Assembly (NCBI GenBank): GCA_963788055.1
Contig: CAWBFA010000002.1
Coordinates: forward strand, 372,001-436,000
Origin: JACCTU01 sp963788055
GTDB lineage: Bacteria; Actinomycetota; Thermoleophilia; Gaiellales; Gaiellaceae
Length of the DNA stretch: 64,000 nt
Direction: 5' to 3'
Positions 32,337 through 41,998 of the stretch are shown piece by piece. Position 1 is the first letter of the stretch; every line of letters begins with the position of its first letter. Below the pieces are notes generated by a model. That model was not told where the DNA came from, made no database searches, and saw only the letters and a list, made by a program, of their open reading frames with translations. A program made the position numbers and the translations under genes.

Positions 32337-33644
32337 TCAGTCCCGTCCAAAATGCGTCAGCTTCCGTTTTCCACTCCCGTCGGCGTTCATGACGTAGACC
32401 TCGAGCCGCTTGCCGTCGCCGCGGTTGCTGACGAAGAGGATCTTCCGCCCGTCGGGCGACCAGGCAGGCGATTGGTGCAGGGCTAGCGGGTGGGTGACGC
32501 TCGGCGTGAGGTTCCGCTTGCCGCTGCCGTCCGCGTTCATGACCCAAATGTCGGGATGATGCAGGCGCTGGAAGAGGATCTTGCGCCCGTCGGGCGACCA
32601 TGCAACCGGGCTATCGAACTTCCAGTTGCGTGTCAGCCGCCGAAGCCCGCTCCCGTCCGCGTTAACGGCATAGATCTCCTCTCGATCGCAGTGACCCCGG
32701 CAAACCACCCGCTCCCGCTCGGACGGGCGAGCGCGCCGTCCTTGGAAGGCGATCACGCGTCCGTCCGGCGACCACACAGGATCGCGGTCGTTCCCGCGGC
32801 TTCGCGTCAGATTTCGTAGCCCGCTGCCGTCGGCGTTCACGACGAAGATGTCGTTGCTGCCGTCGCGGTTGCTCACGAAGGCGATGCGGCGCCCATCCGG
32901 CGACCAAGCAGGGTTCGCGCGGAACCCCTCCGGGGGGCCACCCGGCATCCGTGTGAGCGGAGAAATGGCGCGAGCGAGCCTGCGCACCCCGCTTCCATCC
33001 ACGTTGACAAGGTAGATGTCGCCGAAACCAAGGAGTCTGTCGCCGACGCCATAGCGGACACGAACGAACGCCAGCCTACGCCCATCGGGCGACCAAACGG
33101 CATCGCCGTCCCGCTGCGGGCTCTGGGTCAGTCGACGGCGCCCGCTCCCGTCCGCGTTCGCGAGGTAGATGTCGGAGTCACGCTCGGCGTTCCCATACTT
33201 GGGCGCGCCCCGCCCTCGCACGAACGCGATCCTCCGCCCATCCGGAGACCAGACAGGCGGCCAGAGACTGGTCTCAAATCCCCCGTCGCCCGAGAGCTTG
33301 CGTTGCCCGCCGCCGTCCGCGTTCATCACGTTGACCTCAACAACACGACCGCGGCAGCAGACGGTCACGAACGCGATGCGGCGCCCATCCGGCGACCAGG
33401 TAGCGGCGAGGGGCACTCGGCGTTCCGCGCTGAAGAGATCGCGAATCGTGGCGAACCCGGTAGCGGTTGCCGTGGCGAGGAGGAGCGACGCCGCGGCGAG
33501 CACGACGATGCGCCGGCGACTACCGCCCTGGTGGGAATCGCCTAGCCATCGACGGCGCCTCCCCAAACCCGGAACGGCGTGCTCCTGCTGGCGCTCAGCC
33601 GCCGCCAGAAGTTCTCGCTTCAGATCGCGTACCGGGTCACTCAT
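32337..33644 (-). CDS. Membrane-anchored seven-bladed beta-propeller (TolB/PD40 type) coupled to ECF sigma factor
   Basis: The 435-residue protein has a cytoplasmic N-terminus of about 45 residues, one membrane segment (IVVLAAASLLLATATATGFA), and then seven copies of a WSPDGRxIAF motif, each preceded by a NADGSG-type loop. Seven such PD40 motifs give a seven-bladed propeller outside the membrane. Its ATG overlaps the stop of the upstream ECF sigma gene (ATGA), so the two are cotranslated. An inside-segment, one membrane span and an outside sensor is the topology of anti-sigma factors, although the short N-terminus shows no clear zinc anti-sigma motif. A signal sensor for that sigma factor is my inference. 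Confidence 0.85.
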   Translation of the reverse strand: MSDPVRDLKRELLAAAERQQEHAVPGLGRRRRWLGDSHQGGSRRRIVVLAAASLLLATATATGFATIRDLFSAERRVPLAATWSPDGRRIAFVTVCCRGRVVEVNVMNADGGGQRKLSGDGGFETSLWPPVWSPDGRRIAFVRGRGAPKYGNAERDSDIYLANADGSGRRRLTQSPQRDGDAVWSPDGRRLAFVRVRYGVGDRLLGFGDIYLVNVDGSGVRRLARAISPLTRMPGGPPEGFRANPAWSPDGRRIAFVSNRDGSNDIFVVNADGSGLRNLTRSRGNDRDPVWSPDGRVIAFQGRRARPSERERVVCRGHCDREEIYAVNADGSGLRRLTRNWKFDSPVAWSPDGRKILFQRLHHPDIWVMNADGSGKRNLTPSVTHPLALHQSPAWSPDGRKILFVSNRGDGKRLEVYVMNADGSGKRKLTHFGRD

Positions 33645-34198
33645 CAGGCTTCTCCATTTCGAAGTTCGGCTTGCAGTGCAGCCAGACCGCGGCTCACGCG
33701 CTTGCGGACGACGCTCTCCGAGCAGCGGAGCTCAGCAGCGATGTCCGCATAGTCGCGATCCTCAAGGTGGTGGGCCTTGATCGCATCGCGCTGCTCGGGA
33801 CCTAGGGTCTCGAGCAGCGCGACTGCCGCGCCTTGTGCCGTCGTCTCGACGATCTCGATCGCCTCGTCATCGAGCTGGATCGGCTCCATCGCGAGCGCAC
33901 GCCGCGCCTCGTCTTGGATGCGACTGTGGCGCAGCGATTCGCTCAATTTGTGGCGTGCGATCGCGAACAGCCACGCCTGCGGCGGCTCTGGCCCCGGCTC
34001 GAACCGAGGCACCGAGGCAAGTGCGGCAGCGAAGGTCTCAGCGGTCAGATCAAACGCTTCCTCCGGGCCTGTTACCCGGCGGCGAAAGAAGGCAAGTACC
34101 GACGCTACGTGCCGCTCATAGAAGACGCCGAACGACTCCGAGCCCGTGCGCGCCGCGAGCAGAAGCTCGGTGTCCGAGCGTTGCTCCGCGTTACTCAT
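33644..34198 (-). CDS. ECF RNA polymerase sigma factor
   Basis: From ATG 34198 the product has 184 residues. Region 2 is seen in FGVFYERHVASVLAFFRRRV, FDLTAETFAAALASVPRF and AWLFAIARHKLSESLR. Region 4 is seen in LGPEQRDAIKAHHLEDRDYADIA followed by CSESVVRKRVSRGLAAL. The length and layout are those of a classical extracytoplasmic-function factor. It overlaps the propeller protein gene by the ATGA quadruplet. Its targets probably include its own promoter, as in most ECF systems, but I see no clear -35/-10 pair. Confidence 0.9.
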   Translation of the reverse strand: MSNAEQRSDTELLLAARTGSESFGVFYERHVASVLAFFRRRVTGPEEAFDLTAETFAAALASVPRFEPGPEPPQAWLFAIARHKLSESLRHSRIQDEARRALAMEPIQLDDEAIEIVETTAQGAAVALLETLGPEQRDAIKAHHLEDRDYADIAAELRCSESVVRKRVSRGLAALQAELRNGEA

Positions 34199-34292
34199 GG
34201 CTCCTATATGACAGTTCCGCCCGATTTGTGACCGCCGCAACGGGAGCCCGCCCCGCTTCGCTGGCCTCGACCCACTGACGCGCAGGTCGTAA

Positions 34293-34421
34293 CTACTCGA
34301 GCTCGACAGTCCACACGGCGTGGCAGTCGTCGCGGCTGTCGTTGATCGCGAGGATCCTGAACGTGCGGCCGGGGCGGATGAAGACCGTATCGCCCTCGTG
34401 CCACGTCGGCGTTCCGGTCAC
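34293..34421 (-). CDS. Very short protein (42 residues) following the ANTAR regulator
   Basis: The frame runs from GTG 34421 to TAG at 34293-34295 and encodes VTGTPTWHEGDTVFIRPGRTF, then ILAINDSRDDCHAVWTVELE. This reads as a small beta-barrel-like domain with a coherent alternation of strands and turns, and its codons have GC-rich third positions. It begins 16 bp after the ANTAR gene stop in the same frame, so it could also be a readthrough extension or a detached last domain. The family is not named; I recall only similar unnamed short proteins. Confidence 0.5.
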   Translation of the reverse strand: MTGTPTWHEGDTVFIRPGRTFRILAINDSRDDCHAVWTVELE

Positions 34422-34436
34422 GAACTGCGGACCCTG

Positions 34437-35048
34437 CTAGCGCGGGCTCACCTGGGCACGGGGGATCCCCGGCCGACTGGGCAACAGACGATGGCCATCG
34501 ACGACCGCGGAAGCGACATCGATGAGCTTGCGATTGGCGTCCCGCGCATGCTCTCGGAGCATGTCGAAGGCAGCGACCTCGTCGATCGAATGGCGTTCCA
34601 TCAAGATGCCCTTTGCGCGCTCGGTGACCGCGCGGCGGCCGAACGCGCTTTCGAGGTCCCGGTAGTCCGCGAACCGGCGGAGGACGATGTCGATCGAGCT
34701 CTGCCAATCCTCGTCTGCGGCATCGGTGATGTACGCGAAGATTCCACGTTCGGACGCCTTTCTGAGGAACTCGGGGTCGGGGGCGTGGATCAAAGCGATG
34801 ACAGGGCAGGCTGCCTCGCGCACGATTTTCTCGACGAGCGCGAGAGCGTGGTCGGAGCTCGCGCCGAGCCCGACCAACGCGACGTCAGGACGCTCCCTCG
34901 CGGTGACCGGGCCGACGTCACCGACGTCGACTTCGCGCGCGATCACCTCGTGCCCGAGTGCGGCGACCATCGGAGCAACGAGCGCGAGCCGATCCTGCCG
35001 CTCGTTCGCGATCAGGACGCGGAGGTGCTCGGTCTCGCGATGACTCAT
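34437..35048 (-). CDS. Response regulator-like protein with ANTAR RNA-binding domain
   Basis: The 203-residue protein starts at ATG 35048, overlapping the channel gene stop. Residues about 8-125 form a receiver-like fold (LRVLIANERQDRLALVAPMV, DVALVGLGASSDHAL), in which the phospho-acceptor Asp is not in a clear DxxL context, so phosphorylation is doubtful. Residues about 130-190 are an ANTAR domain (GRRAVTERAKGILMERHSID, EVAAFDMLREHARDANRKLI). ANTAR domains bind paired hairpins in nascent RNA and prevent termination. It ends a five-gene operon with the polyphosphate kinase and may control RNA leaders elsewhere. Confidence 0.88.
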   Translation of the reverse strand: MSHRETEHLRVLIANERQDRLALVAPMVAALGHEVIAREVDVGDVGPVTARERPDVALVGLGASSDHALALVEKIVREAACPVIALIHAPDPEFLRKASERGIFAYITDAADEDWQSSIDIVLRRFADYRDLESAFGRRAVTERAKGILMERHSIDEVAAFDMLREHARDANRKLIDVASAVVDGHRLLPSRPGIPRAQVSPR

Positions 35049-35842
35049 GCGCTTCGCCTGACGCGGGCGCTGAGTTGCTCCTCGAGGGCCTTGAGCCGCT
35101 GCGTGATCTCTCGCAGCTCCAGCACGACCGCCGTCTCGGCATCCTCGACGTCTTGTGTCACCACGCCGGTCTCCTCGATCACGCGGCGCCGCACGAGCCG
35201 CTCCGCAAGAGCGGCCGTCAAAACGGCGATGAAGCCGACGCCGACGAGCATCACGGCCATGGCAATGGCGCGGCCGAGACCGGTCTGCGGGACGACGTCC
35301 CCGTATCCGACGGTGGTCATCGTCGTGACCGACCACCAGAGCCCATCCCAGGTGGAGACCTCGTTTCCCTCTGCGGCAGCGAACGCGGCGCCTCCGCCGA
35401 GGACGGCGAGGAGAGCGAGCAGCGCGGCATGACGCACGCCGTCCGCAGGGAAGGTCCGGTGGGTAAGCGACGCGAGTCGCAGCAGGGGGAGCAGTCGCAG
35501 GAGACGGAACGCTCGCAGGGCCTGAAGGCTCGCCGGCAGGAACGGCGGCGTGAGGAAAACGATCGCGAGCTCGAGTGGGTGCCGGCGCAGCCAGGCCCAC
35601 CGGTGCGGCACAACCGCGAGCATGGTCACGAGCTCGAGGAGGAAGACGGTCCAGATCAGCCAGTTCAAGCCTGCCGCAAGGCTCTTCCACGCGTCGCTCA
35701 GGCCTGACTGCTCGACCGCAAGCACGGGGATCGTCAGGAGGGCGGCGACGAGCACGGGCACCTCGAACCAACCGGCGATCCTCTCGGGACGCTCGTCCGC
35801 GAGCGCTGGCTCGCTCAGCATGCTCGGCGCGACGTGACTCAT
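35045..35842 (-). CDS. Voltage-gated-type potassium channel
   Basis: The 265-residue protein has six membrane segments. S4 resembles RAFRLLRLLPLLRLASL with regularly spaced arginines, as in voltage sensors. The pore loop carries the potassium selectivity filter TMTTVGYGD. After S6 there is a C-terminal helix (VVTQDVEDAETAVVLELREI, then RLKALEEQL) likely to form a coiled coil. Such Kv-like channels conduct K+ in tetramers. Both ends overlap neighbouring genes by ATGA (polyphosphate kinase upstream, ANTAR regulator downstream). A link between membrane potential, polyphosphate and stress is suggested by context. Confidence 0.9.
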   Translation of the reverse strand: MSHVAPSMLSEPALADERPERIAGWFEVPVLVAALLTIPVLAVEQSGLSDAWKSLAAGLNWLIWTVFLLELVTMLAVVPHRWAWLRRHPLELAIVFLTPPFLPASLQALRAFRLLRLLPLLRLASLTHRTFPADGVRHAALLALLAVLGGGAAFAAAEGNEVSTWDGLWWSVTTMTTVGYGDVVPQTGLGRAIAMAVMLVGVGFIAVLTAALAERLVRRRVIEETGVVTQDVEDAETAVVLELREITQRLKALEEQLSARVRRSA

Positions 35843-37966
35843 GGGCGCCCGCGGGGGGCACGCTTCGAACCACGTTTCGCCGCCCGGGCCATCATCGTCT
35901 CCTGGGCGGAGAGACCGCGCCCTCCCGGCTCAGCCGTCCGGTGCCATGCGCCTTCACCGTCGAGCGTCCATGAGCACCTTGTGTCAGCGAGCAGAGCGTC
36001 GAAAATCGCGTCGATCTCCGCGCGGAGCCGCGCATCCTCGACGGGAACGAGCACCTCGATGCGGCCGTCGAGGTTCCGTGCCATCAGATCGGCGCTTCCG
36101 ATCCACGTCGTGGTCCCGTCTCCCGTCTGGAACGAGAAGATCCGGCTGTGCTCGAGGAAGCGCCCCAAGACGCTCCGCACGGTGATCCGGTCGCTCAGCC
36201 CCGCCACGGCTGGTCGCAACGCGCAGATCCCACGGGTGATCAGCTCGATCGTCACTCCTGCCGAGGACGCGGCATACAGCGCATCGATGATGCCGACGTC
36301 GGTGAGCGAGTTGACCTTGATGCGGATCCGCGCCGGCTCGCCCCCAGAGGCAGCGTTGATCACGCGCTCGATCTCATAAAGAAGTCCGTCGCGGAGGAAC
36401 CACGGGCCGACGAGGAGCTTGTGAAAGAACGCGGGCCGCGTCAGGCCGGTCACCGCGTTGAAGACCTCGGCGACGTCCGCCGCGATCTGCTCGTCCGCGG
36501 TGAAGAGGCTCAGATCCTCGTAGTTCGAGGCATTCGAGGCGTGGTAGTTGCCCGTGCCTATGTGGACATAGCGACGAACGCCGCCGTGCTCGCGCCGGAT
36601 GAGCAGAGCCATCTTGGCGTGCACCTTCAGGTCAGGCACCCCGTAGACGACGTCCACCCCGGCCCGCTCGAGCGCCCGGGCGGAGCCGATGTTCCGCCGC
36701 TCGTCGAAACGCGCCTTGAGCTCGACAAGTGCCACGGCCTGCTTGTCTTCGCCGGCGGCCTCGACGAGCGACGCGAGTGTCGGCGAGGGGTCGCCCGTCC
36801 GGTAGACGGTGGCTTTCAGCGCGACGACCTTCGGATCACGGGCGGCAGAGACAAACGCCTGCACGCTCGAATCGAACGCGTCATAGGGGTGGTGGACGAG
36901 GATGTCGCGCCGCCGGATCCGCGCGAGCACACCTGCAGCGTCACGATCGGCGAGCGCACGCCGCGTCACCGGATGCCATGACGCGTTCTTCAGCTTGGTC
37001 TCGTCGATGGCTGTCAGCTCCATCAGGCGGGCGAGCCCGAGCGGCGCCCTGCGCTCGTAGACCTGGCGGGCCTGGATTCCCAGCGCCTCGGTCAGAACTG
37101 CGACGAGCTCCGGCTCTGTGGCGACGCTCGTTTCCAGCCGCACGACGAACCCGAAGCGGCGACGTAAGAGCTGAGTCTCGACCGCCTCGAGGAGATCGTC
37201 TGCGTCGTTGGCGATTGACAAGTCCGCGTCGCGTGTGATCCGGAAGATCGTGCGCGCGACGATCCTGGAGCCCCCGACGACCTCGGGGAGGAAGTGCAGG
37301 ATGGCGTCCTCGAGCGCGACCCTGACGCCGCTCCCACCCACCTCGACGAACCGCGGTAGGTCGTCCGGGATGTTCACGCGTACGAAGTGCAGGCCTTCGC
37401 CGAGGTCGTTCTCGACGATCAAGCCGATGTTGAGCGCGAGCGCGGGAATGCTCGGGAACGGTGCCGCAGGTCCGACTGCGATCGGCGTCAGCACAGGCCG
37501 AATCTGCCGTTCGAACTGCTTTCTCAGCGAGCGGAGCTCGCGCGAACCGCACTCCTCGACCGAGACGATTCTGATCCCCTCGGTGCTCAACGCCGGTCTC
37601 AGCTCCTCGAGCCACAGCGCATCCTGCGCCGCTTCGAGCGCAACGACCTTGGAGCGAGCTCGGGCGAGCGTCTCGCGCAGGTGAGCTTCCGTCGGGCGAT
37701 CGGCGCGAGATCGTCGCTGCGACTTGCGTTTCGAGTCCCGCCATGCGCACAGCGAAGAACTCGTCGAGATTCGACGAGACGATCGCGCAGAGTCGGGTCC
37801 GCTCGAGCAGCGGGAGACCGGGGTCTGCCGCAGCCTCGAGGACCCGCCCGTCGAAATCCAGCCACGAGAGCTCGCGGTTCAGGAACCGCGAGCTCGTCGA
37901 GGCGAGCGGCGAATGCGTTTCGGTGAGCACTCGCTCTCGCCGAGGTCGTTTGGCGCGAGTCGCCAA
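35839..37966 (-). pseudogene. ppk1: Polyphosphate kinase 1, interrupted by a +1 frameshift near 37,695
   Basis: The 5' part reads from TTG 37966 (a GGAG site 5 bases upstream; GTG 37930 is an alternative) with RFLNRELSWLDFDGRVLEAA and SSNLDEFFAVRMAGL, the PPK1 N-terminal domain. Around 37,690-37,700 the frame shifts and continues as LRETLARARSKVVALEAAQ to the end. The catalytic region has KVHAKMALLIRR and YVHIGTGNYHASNA with the autophosphorylated-His context. The span is 3n+1 bases; without one base the protein would be about 708 residues, the normal size. PPK1 makes polyphosphate from ATP at the membrane. As read, no full enzyme is made. It is either an assembly insertion or a recent mutation. 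Confidence 0.88.
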
Positions 37967-37985
37967 CGTCGCTCCGCGACCCTCG

Positions 37986-38930
37986 TTACGCCGAGGACTC
38001 GGGTACGCAGACGTTCAGTGCGCCGGGTTCGACCTCGACGCGCAACGTCTTCTTCTTCTCTCGGGCGCCCCCGTCGACCTCGTAGAGCACCTTGCGGCTC
38101 AGCTTGATCTTCACCGAGCGCCCCTTCGTCACGCGGACGAATCGAGACTGCCGTGCCTTGCCGCGCACTGTCTTGCCAAGCGTCCGCATCCACTCGACGC
38201 GTGAATCCGCAGTAACGACGCCGAGATCGAGGATCCCGTCGTCGGGCCGGGCACCTTCGAACAGCTCGAGCCCTCCGGAGATCGTGCGGACGTTCCCGAA
38301 CAAGATGCAGCTCGCCGTCCCCTCGTACCACCGCTTGCCGTCGACGTCGATTCTCGCCGTGAACGACTTGGCCCCGAGGTTCTTCGCGCCGGACCAGATG
38401 TAGGCGGCGCGACCGACTCTGTTCTTCACCTTGCGGCTGGCGTCCCGGACCATCAGAGCCTCGAAGCCGGCCCCGGCAAACACTGCGAACGCCTCTCCGT
38501 TCATGCGCCCGATGTCGAACTTCTTCCGCCGTCCACGGAGCCCGATCGCGACCGCTTTGTGGATGTCGCTCGGGATCTCGAGATTCGATGCGAAGAGGTT
38601 TGCCGTCCCGGCCGGCACGACCGCGAGCGTCGCCGCCGTGTTTGCGAGGGCGCCGACGCAGCGCTGCACCATCCCGTCGCCGCCCCAAACAAAGATCAGA
38701 TCGGCGCCGGCTTCGAGCGCCTCCCGAACCCGCTCGGGCGCGTCGCGGCTCTTCGCCACCTCGTGCCAGATCGGATCGGACACTCCTTCGCTCTCGAGGA
38801 CGCGGCGTAGCTCGGGGAGGCCACCTCCGAGTGTCTTGCTCGAGTTCGCGACCACCGCGATCGTGCTCACGCGGTAACTGCGTCCGCGGTCCGGGGGCGG
38901 CTCCGTGCGGACGCGAGTGACCGTGCTCAT
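37986..38930 (-). CDS. Diacylglycerol kinase-family lipid kinase
   Basis: From ATG 38930, preceded by GAGGGAG, the product has 314 residues. The catalytic domain contains the nucleotide motif VWGGDGMVQRCVGAL and VVPAGTANLFASNL, with VFAGAGFEALMV in the second half. These fit the DagK/YegS/LCB5 fold, which phosphorylates diacylglycerol or a related lipid. The C-terminal domain is a beta-sandwich ending in VEVEPGALNVCVPESSA. Its start overlaps the PAP2 phosphatase stop (ATGA). The pair could interconvert a lipid and its phosphate next to the polyphosphate kinase. Confidence 0.88.
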   Translation of the reverse strand: MSTVTRVRTEPPPDRGRSYRVSTIAVVANSSKTLGGGLPELRRVLESEGVSDPIWHEVAKSRDAPERVREALEAGADLIFVWGGDGMVQRCVGALANTAATLAVVPAGTANLFASNLEIPSDIHKAVAIGLRGRRKKFDIGRMNGEAFAVFAGAGFEALMVRDASRKVKNRVGRAAYIWSGAKNLGAKSFTARIDVDGKRWYEGTASCILFGNVRTISGGLELFEGARPDDGILDLGVVTADSRVEWMRTLGKTVRGKARQSRFVRVTKGRSVKIKLSRKVLYEVDGGAREKKKTLRVEVEPGALNVCVPESSA

Positions 38931-39772
38931 GCCGGAGCTCCCTCTGCCTGGCGCGCCGCCTCGCGGCGTTCCGCCGCCACGATGCCTACGCGTGTTGCAA
39001 GGATCGAAACGAGAAGCGCACCCACTCCGAGAAGCGCGCCGGCGATCACGTCGACGGGATGATGCTCGCCGCGGTAGATCCGCGACACAGCGACGCTGAC
39101 CGGAATCGCGATTGCGAAGGTCCAGAATGCGATCCGAAACCACGTGTTGTGAAAGCGAGAGGTCAGCAGGATCGCGATCCCGCAGTAGACGGCGACTGAG
39201 GCGGCGACGTGGCCGGACGGGAAGCTGTGCTGCGGGTTCAGGTTGTCGAGTTGCACGACATCCGGGCGCGAGCGCCCGACGGCCCCTGCGATCAGCCGGT
39301 ACGTCGTCACTTCGACCACGATCGCCGTCAGGAGGAAGCCGGCGATGCGCCAGTTCCGGCGGAGTGCAAACACGATCACCGTGGCCGCAACGATGACGAC
39401 GAGGATGTCAGCGCCGACGAGCGACATGTAGTACGACACGTCGTCTCGGAACGGCGTCCGCTGACTGACAAACCATTCGGGGAACCGTTCGTCGAGCGAC
39501 TGCAAGCCGCCGATCGAAAGCAACACCTTGGTCACGAGGAATCCGCTCGCGATCGCGATTGCCACCACCACGAACGAGAGGATGTTCGCGACCGTGTACG
39601 AGGCCGCGAACGGGTACGCACGATGAACGACGGTCTCGAGCCATTCGGCGTAGCCGCCACGCCGCGCCTCGAGGATCGGGACAGGCGCGGAGTCTTCCTC
39701 GTCCCGCGGCCGGTGCGGTTCGATTTCCGGCAACGCTGAGGGGAGAACGGCACGTGCTGTGTAGCGGCTCAT
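38927..39772 (-). CDS. PAP2-family membrane phosphatase
   Basis: The 281-residue protein has about six membrane segments after a 50-residue polar N-terminus. The three PAP2 catalytic motifs are visible: a GRSRPD segment (motif 1, following the membrane span with LIAGAVG), HSFPSGHVAAS (motif 2, with the catalytic His) and SRIYRGEHHPVDVIAG (motif 3). Such enzymes hydrolyse phosphatidic acid, or undecaprenyl pyrophosphate in cell-wall recycling. It heads the operon with the lipid kinase. Hydrolysis of diacyl or prenyl phosphates cannot be told apart by sequence alone. Confidence 0.9.
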   Translation of the reverse strand: MSRYTARAVLPSALPEIEPHRPRDEEDSAPVPILEARRGGYAEWLETVVHRAYPFAASYTVANILSFVVVAIAIASGFLVTKVLLSIGGLQSLDERFPEWFVSQRTPFRDDVSYYMSLVGADILVVIVAATVIVFALRRNWRIAGFLLTAIVVEVTTYRLIAGAVGRSRPDVVQLDNLNPQHSFPSGHVAASVAVYCGIAILLTSRFHNTWFRIAFWTFAIAIPVSVAVSRIYRGEHHPVDVIAGALLGVGALLVSILATRVGIVAAERREAARQAEGAPA

Positions 39773-40200
39773 CAGCTTCCTCCGATCGGCTGGAACGCGC
39801 AGCGTGGGTTGTAGAGGTCGAGACGACTGCAGCCTCGAAACCGAATGAATCGGGCAAATCGCGTGGAGACGCGACGAAGCCGGAGCGCGCGCCTGGCGTC
39901 CGGCTGCTTGTCTCTCGGCGGTCTCTCAGGCACCCGACCCTCGGCCGACCCACGCTCGTCTTGGATGATGCGTGTCTTCATCGGGCCCTTTCGGCTGGGA
40001 CGTACCGTCAAGCTCGCAGTCGAGGGCGTTTCCCGGAAGACGGGAGACTGGCCGGTTGGGGGGCGGGTTACTGGTGTGGCACTCGCGCGGCCCCAGGAGT
40101 ATCCTCGTGTGAGGGACGCCTCCGTTCATCCGCTCGTGCCGACCGAATAGCGGTTGCGCCTGAAGAGGGTTTCCGTCGTGCGAGCGACGGTAGCCGTGGA
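39773..40200. other. 428-bp divergent intergenic region without a confident gene
   Basis: This stretch separates the PAP2 and histidine kinase starts and should carry both promoters. Short open frames are present (for example ATG 39967, MRVFIGPFRLGRTVKLAVEG) but show no family pattern. I see no strong inverted repeat. Confidence 0.4.
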
Positions 40201-41998
40201 GTGAAGGGAGTCAGTACGGCCGCGGTCTCAGCCGTACCGCTGTTCGGAGATCCCGCCGCCGCCCGTGCGCCTCGGCCGGCCTTTCTCTGGGCGATCGCGG
40301 CGGCCGGCGTCGGAGCGGCCGCCTCTTGCATCGCGCTGGCACTCACGAGCGATCACCTGACGGATCCGCGCGTGCATGCCGCACTCATGATCTGGGTGGT
40401 CCTCGGGTACATCCTCGCGGGCCTCGTCGCGTGGTGGCGCCAGCCCGAGAGTCGCTTCGGCCCGCTGCTGCTCGCCGCGGGCGCAGCGACGTTCTTGTCG
40501 AGTCTCTCGTGGGCCAACGCCGCGCTCCCGTTCACGATCGGCATCGCGTTCGACCTCTTGCCGGCCGTGCTCTTCCTGCACGTGTTCCTCGCCTTTCCGA
40601 GCGGCCGGCTCGAGCGGCCGTTCGAGCGCGCCCTCGTCGTGGCCGGCTACGTGGCGGCGTTTGCAGCCCAGCTGCTCGGGTTGACCCTCGGCGGCTTCGG
40701 CCCTGACAACCTGCTCGCGCTCGCATCGGAGCCGGCTGCCGCGCAGTCGTTGCTGCGGGCTCAGCTGATCACGCTCAGCGCGCTCATGCTGGCCGGCCTG
40801 GGCGTCCTCGCCATCCGCAGGCGCGCCGACGGGCGGCCGCTTCGCCGCTCGCTCGGGCTGCTCATCGACTCCTTTGCCTTCGTGTTCGTGATGATCTCCG
40901 TGCTCTTCCTGTCGGGCGCCTTCGGAGGGATCAGCGGGCAAATCGCGTTCGAAACGGTTCGGCGAGTGACCTTCATCGCGATCGGCCTCGCACCGCTTGT
41001 CTTCCTGGTCGGACTGCTCAATGCCCGCCTCGCACGCTCGGCTGTCGGCGATTTCTTCATCGATCTCCGAACCGACCCGGCGCCTGCCGATCTCCGCGAC
41101 GCTCTGGCGCGGGCACTTCGCGATCCGTCGCTGACGCTCGCGTTCTGGCTCCCCGAGTTCGGGAGCTACGCCGATCTCGATGGCCGCCCGGTGGAATTGC
41201 CGACTCTCGAGGACCGGCGAGCGACTGACGATGATCGACCGTGACGGGATGCACGTGGCGGCGCTGGTTCACGACCCGGCGCTGAACGACGAGCCCGAGC
41301 TCCTCGATGCTGCGGCCGCCGCCGCGGGCATCGCGCTCGAGAACGCGCGACTTCACGTGGAATTGCGCGCCAGGCTCGAGGAGCTTCGAGGGTCGCGCGC
41401 GCGAATCGTCGAGGCCGGTGACAAGGAGAGGCAGCGACTGGAGCGCAACCTGCATGACGGCGCACAGCAGCGGCTCATCGCGCTTTCGCTCGAGCTGAGC
41501 CTCCTCGAGGAGCAGCTCGACGGCGACCTGGACGCGACCACGCAGCTGGATCAGGCGAGGCGTGAGATCGCCACCTCACTCGACGAGTTGCGGGAGGTGG
41601 CGCGCGGGATCCATCCGGCGGTCGTCAGCGGGCACGGGCTCGCGGTCGCCCTTGAACAGCTGACTGCTCTCGCGCCCGTGCCTGTTCGACTGACGGTGGC
41701 GATCGAAGGGCGCTTGCCGGACGCGCTCGAGGTCGCCGCCTACTACCTCGTCTCCGAGAGCCTCGCGAACGTCGGCAAGTACGCGAAGGCATCGTCGGTC
41801 ACGGTCGACGTCAGCCGGCTGAACGGCCAGGTGCTCGTCGAAGTGACGGACGACGGAATCGGGGGGGCCGACACGGAGCGAGGTACCGGGCTGCGCGGGC
41901 TTGCCGACCGGGTCGAGGCGCTCGACGGCCGGCTCCGCATCTGGAGCCCGGGCGGCGGCGGCACGCGGGTGAGGGCGGAGATTCCGTGCGCGCGGTGA
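40201..41998 (+). pseudogene. Sensor histidine kinase (HisKA_3 type), interrupted by a +1 frameshift near 41,215
   Basis: From GTG 40201 the first part has seven or so membrane segments (for example GIAFDLLPAVLFLHVFLAF) and continues to LTLAFWLPEFGSYADLDG. Near 41,215 the frame shifts; the next frame starts TMIDRDGMHVAALVHDPAL. It contains the phospho-acceptor helix ERQRLERNLHDGAQQRL and the ATP domain motifs DDGIGGA and GTGLRGLADRV. Homologues run straight across the junction, and the span is 3n+1 bases, so one extra base is the simplest explanation. The kinase half alone (from about 41180) would be a soluble 270-residue protein. Its end overlaps the LuxR-type regulator start by 13 bp, its obvious partner. 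Confidence 0.85.
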
